64,000 nucleotides of DNA from the NCBI RefSeq assembly GCF_000015725.1, contig NC_008825.1:2170001-2234000 (forward strand). Reading direction: 5' to 3'. The position numbers were made by a program, and so were the translations under genes. The notes under the pieces were generated by a model, which made no database searches, had not been told where the DNA came from, and saw nothing but the letters and a program-made list of their open reading frames with translations. Below are positions 63,596 to 64,000 of the stretch, piece after piece. Every line of letters starts with the position of its first letter. Position 1 is the stretch's first letter. The stretch comes from Methylibium petroleiphilum PM1 (lineage in GTDB: Bacteria > Pseudomonadota > Gammaproteobacteria > Burkholderiales > Burkholderiaceae_C).

Positions 63596-64000
63596 ATGAC
63601 GACCCTCACCCGAAGGATGCTCCTCGGCCTGGCGGCCCTGGGCCTGTACGCCGGCCCGGCCTCGTCGGCCGACGACAACGCGGACAACGAGCGCTGGCAG
63701 GCGGTGCGCAAGTCGCTGTTCGCGGACCGCCCGATCTCCGAGGACGCGCGCGGCATCGTCGAACTCGACACCCCGGTCCGGGCGGCCGACGCGGCAGTGG
63801 TGCCGATCGCCATCCGGACCCAGCTGGTGCAGAGCCCGGCGCGCTACATCCGCAAGCTCTGGCTGGTCATCGACGGCAACCCGTCGCCGGTCGGCGCGGT
63901 GTTCAGCTTCACGCCCGAGAGCGGGCGAGCCGATCTGGAAACCCGCGTGCGCATCGAGGAGTACACCCATGTCCGGGCCATCGCCGAGCTGAGCGACGGC
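63596..64000 (+). CDS. SoxYZ-like carrier protein (3' end beyond the window)
   Basis: I translated this by hand; at least 135 residues are present and the frame is open at the right edge. The ATG at 63596 follows GGAG; an in-frame ATG at 63575 is possible. A signal peptide (RRMLLGLAALGLYAGPASSA) precedes WQAVRKSLFADRPISEDARG, then VELDTPVRAADAAVVPIAIR and LWLVIDGNPSPVGAVFSF. These match the SoxY half of quinoprotein-dehydrogenase-associated SoxYZ fusions. The carrier Cys of the GGC(G) tail would lie off the window. Confidence 0.8.
   Translation, partial: MTTLTRRMLLGLAALGLYAGPASSADDNADNERWQAVRKSLFADRPISEDARGIVELDTPVRAADAAVVPIAIRTQLVQSPARYIRKLWLVIDGNPSPVGAVFSFTPESGRADLETRVRIEEYTHVRAIAELSDG

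Overview
The window is high-GC DNA (about 70% by eye) from a Burkholderiales-type betaproteobacterium, most like the Rubrivivax/Methylibium/Leptothrix group. That placement is an inference from base composition, gene content and order (mutL-hydrolase-rluF-miaA, thyA-folA, glnA-ntrB-ntrC, ettA). No tRNA, rRNA, CRISPR array, intact transposase or integrase was seen.

Layout. 1-8.6 kb: cold-shock/DUF1294 protein (cut by the left edge), DedA, a Kef-type antiporter, MutL, a lipoprotein hydrolase, an RluF-type pseudouridine synthase, MiaA and a LolD-like ABC ATPase. 8.6-9.8 kb: a rearrangement scar with a gene tail and a 5'-truncated azlC, then intact azlD. 9.8-16.5 kb: hydratase, PaiB-type regulator, a divergent PfpI/MocR pair, two small heat-shock proteins behind a near-consensus sigma-32 promoter, Rnk, PssA and a flavin reductase. 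16.5-24.3 kb: FtsX-type permease plus AttH-like lipocalin, an MsbA-like exporter, an OmpA-family lipoprotein, ThyA and DHFR.

24.3-46.6 kb is an accessory segment between housekeeping genes (folA and xthA). It carries DUF2256 plus an Fe-S-type photolyase, an L,D-transpeptidase, Hsp20, an MgtA-like P-type ATPase split by a frameshift, a PHA synthase, a second FtsH, a zinc alcohol dehydrogenase, an acyl-CoA synthetase/GNAT fusion, an APH-like/P-loop kinase fusion and an ABC-HlyD exporter. Interspersed are gene wrecks (a second photolyase, two universal stress proteins, an AarF tail, an adenylate-forming enzyme, a small conserved protein). Four copies of a 14-bp CRP/FNR-like dyad, TTGACNNRGCGCAA, lie upstream of hsp20, between phaC and ftsH, before the alcohol dehydrogenase and before the adenylate-forming enzyme fragment. 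In three cases a -10-like hexamer sits where a class II activator promoter would have it. The likely reading is a low-oxygen/redox stress regulon, comparable in content to low-oxygen-activated loci of other Burkholderiales and now partly decaying.

46.6-64 kb is core again: exonuclease III, a DUF3617 protein, the nitrogen operon glnA-(small coiled-coil gene)-ntrB-ntrC with a sigma-54 promoter and a clear terminator after glnA, a CinA-like protein, an EI24 membrane protein, a sterol-desaturase-family enzyme, a polysaccharide deacetylase, a YncE-like beta-propeller, a ROK sugar kinase, a DUF5117-type metalloprotease, EttA, and the start of a SoxYZ-like carrier cut by the right edge.
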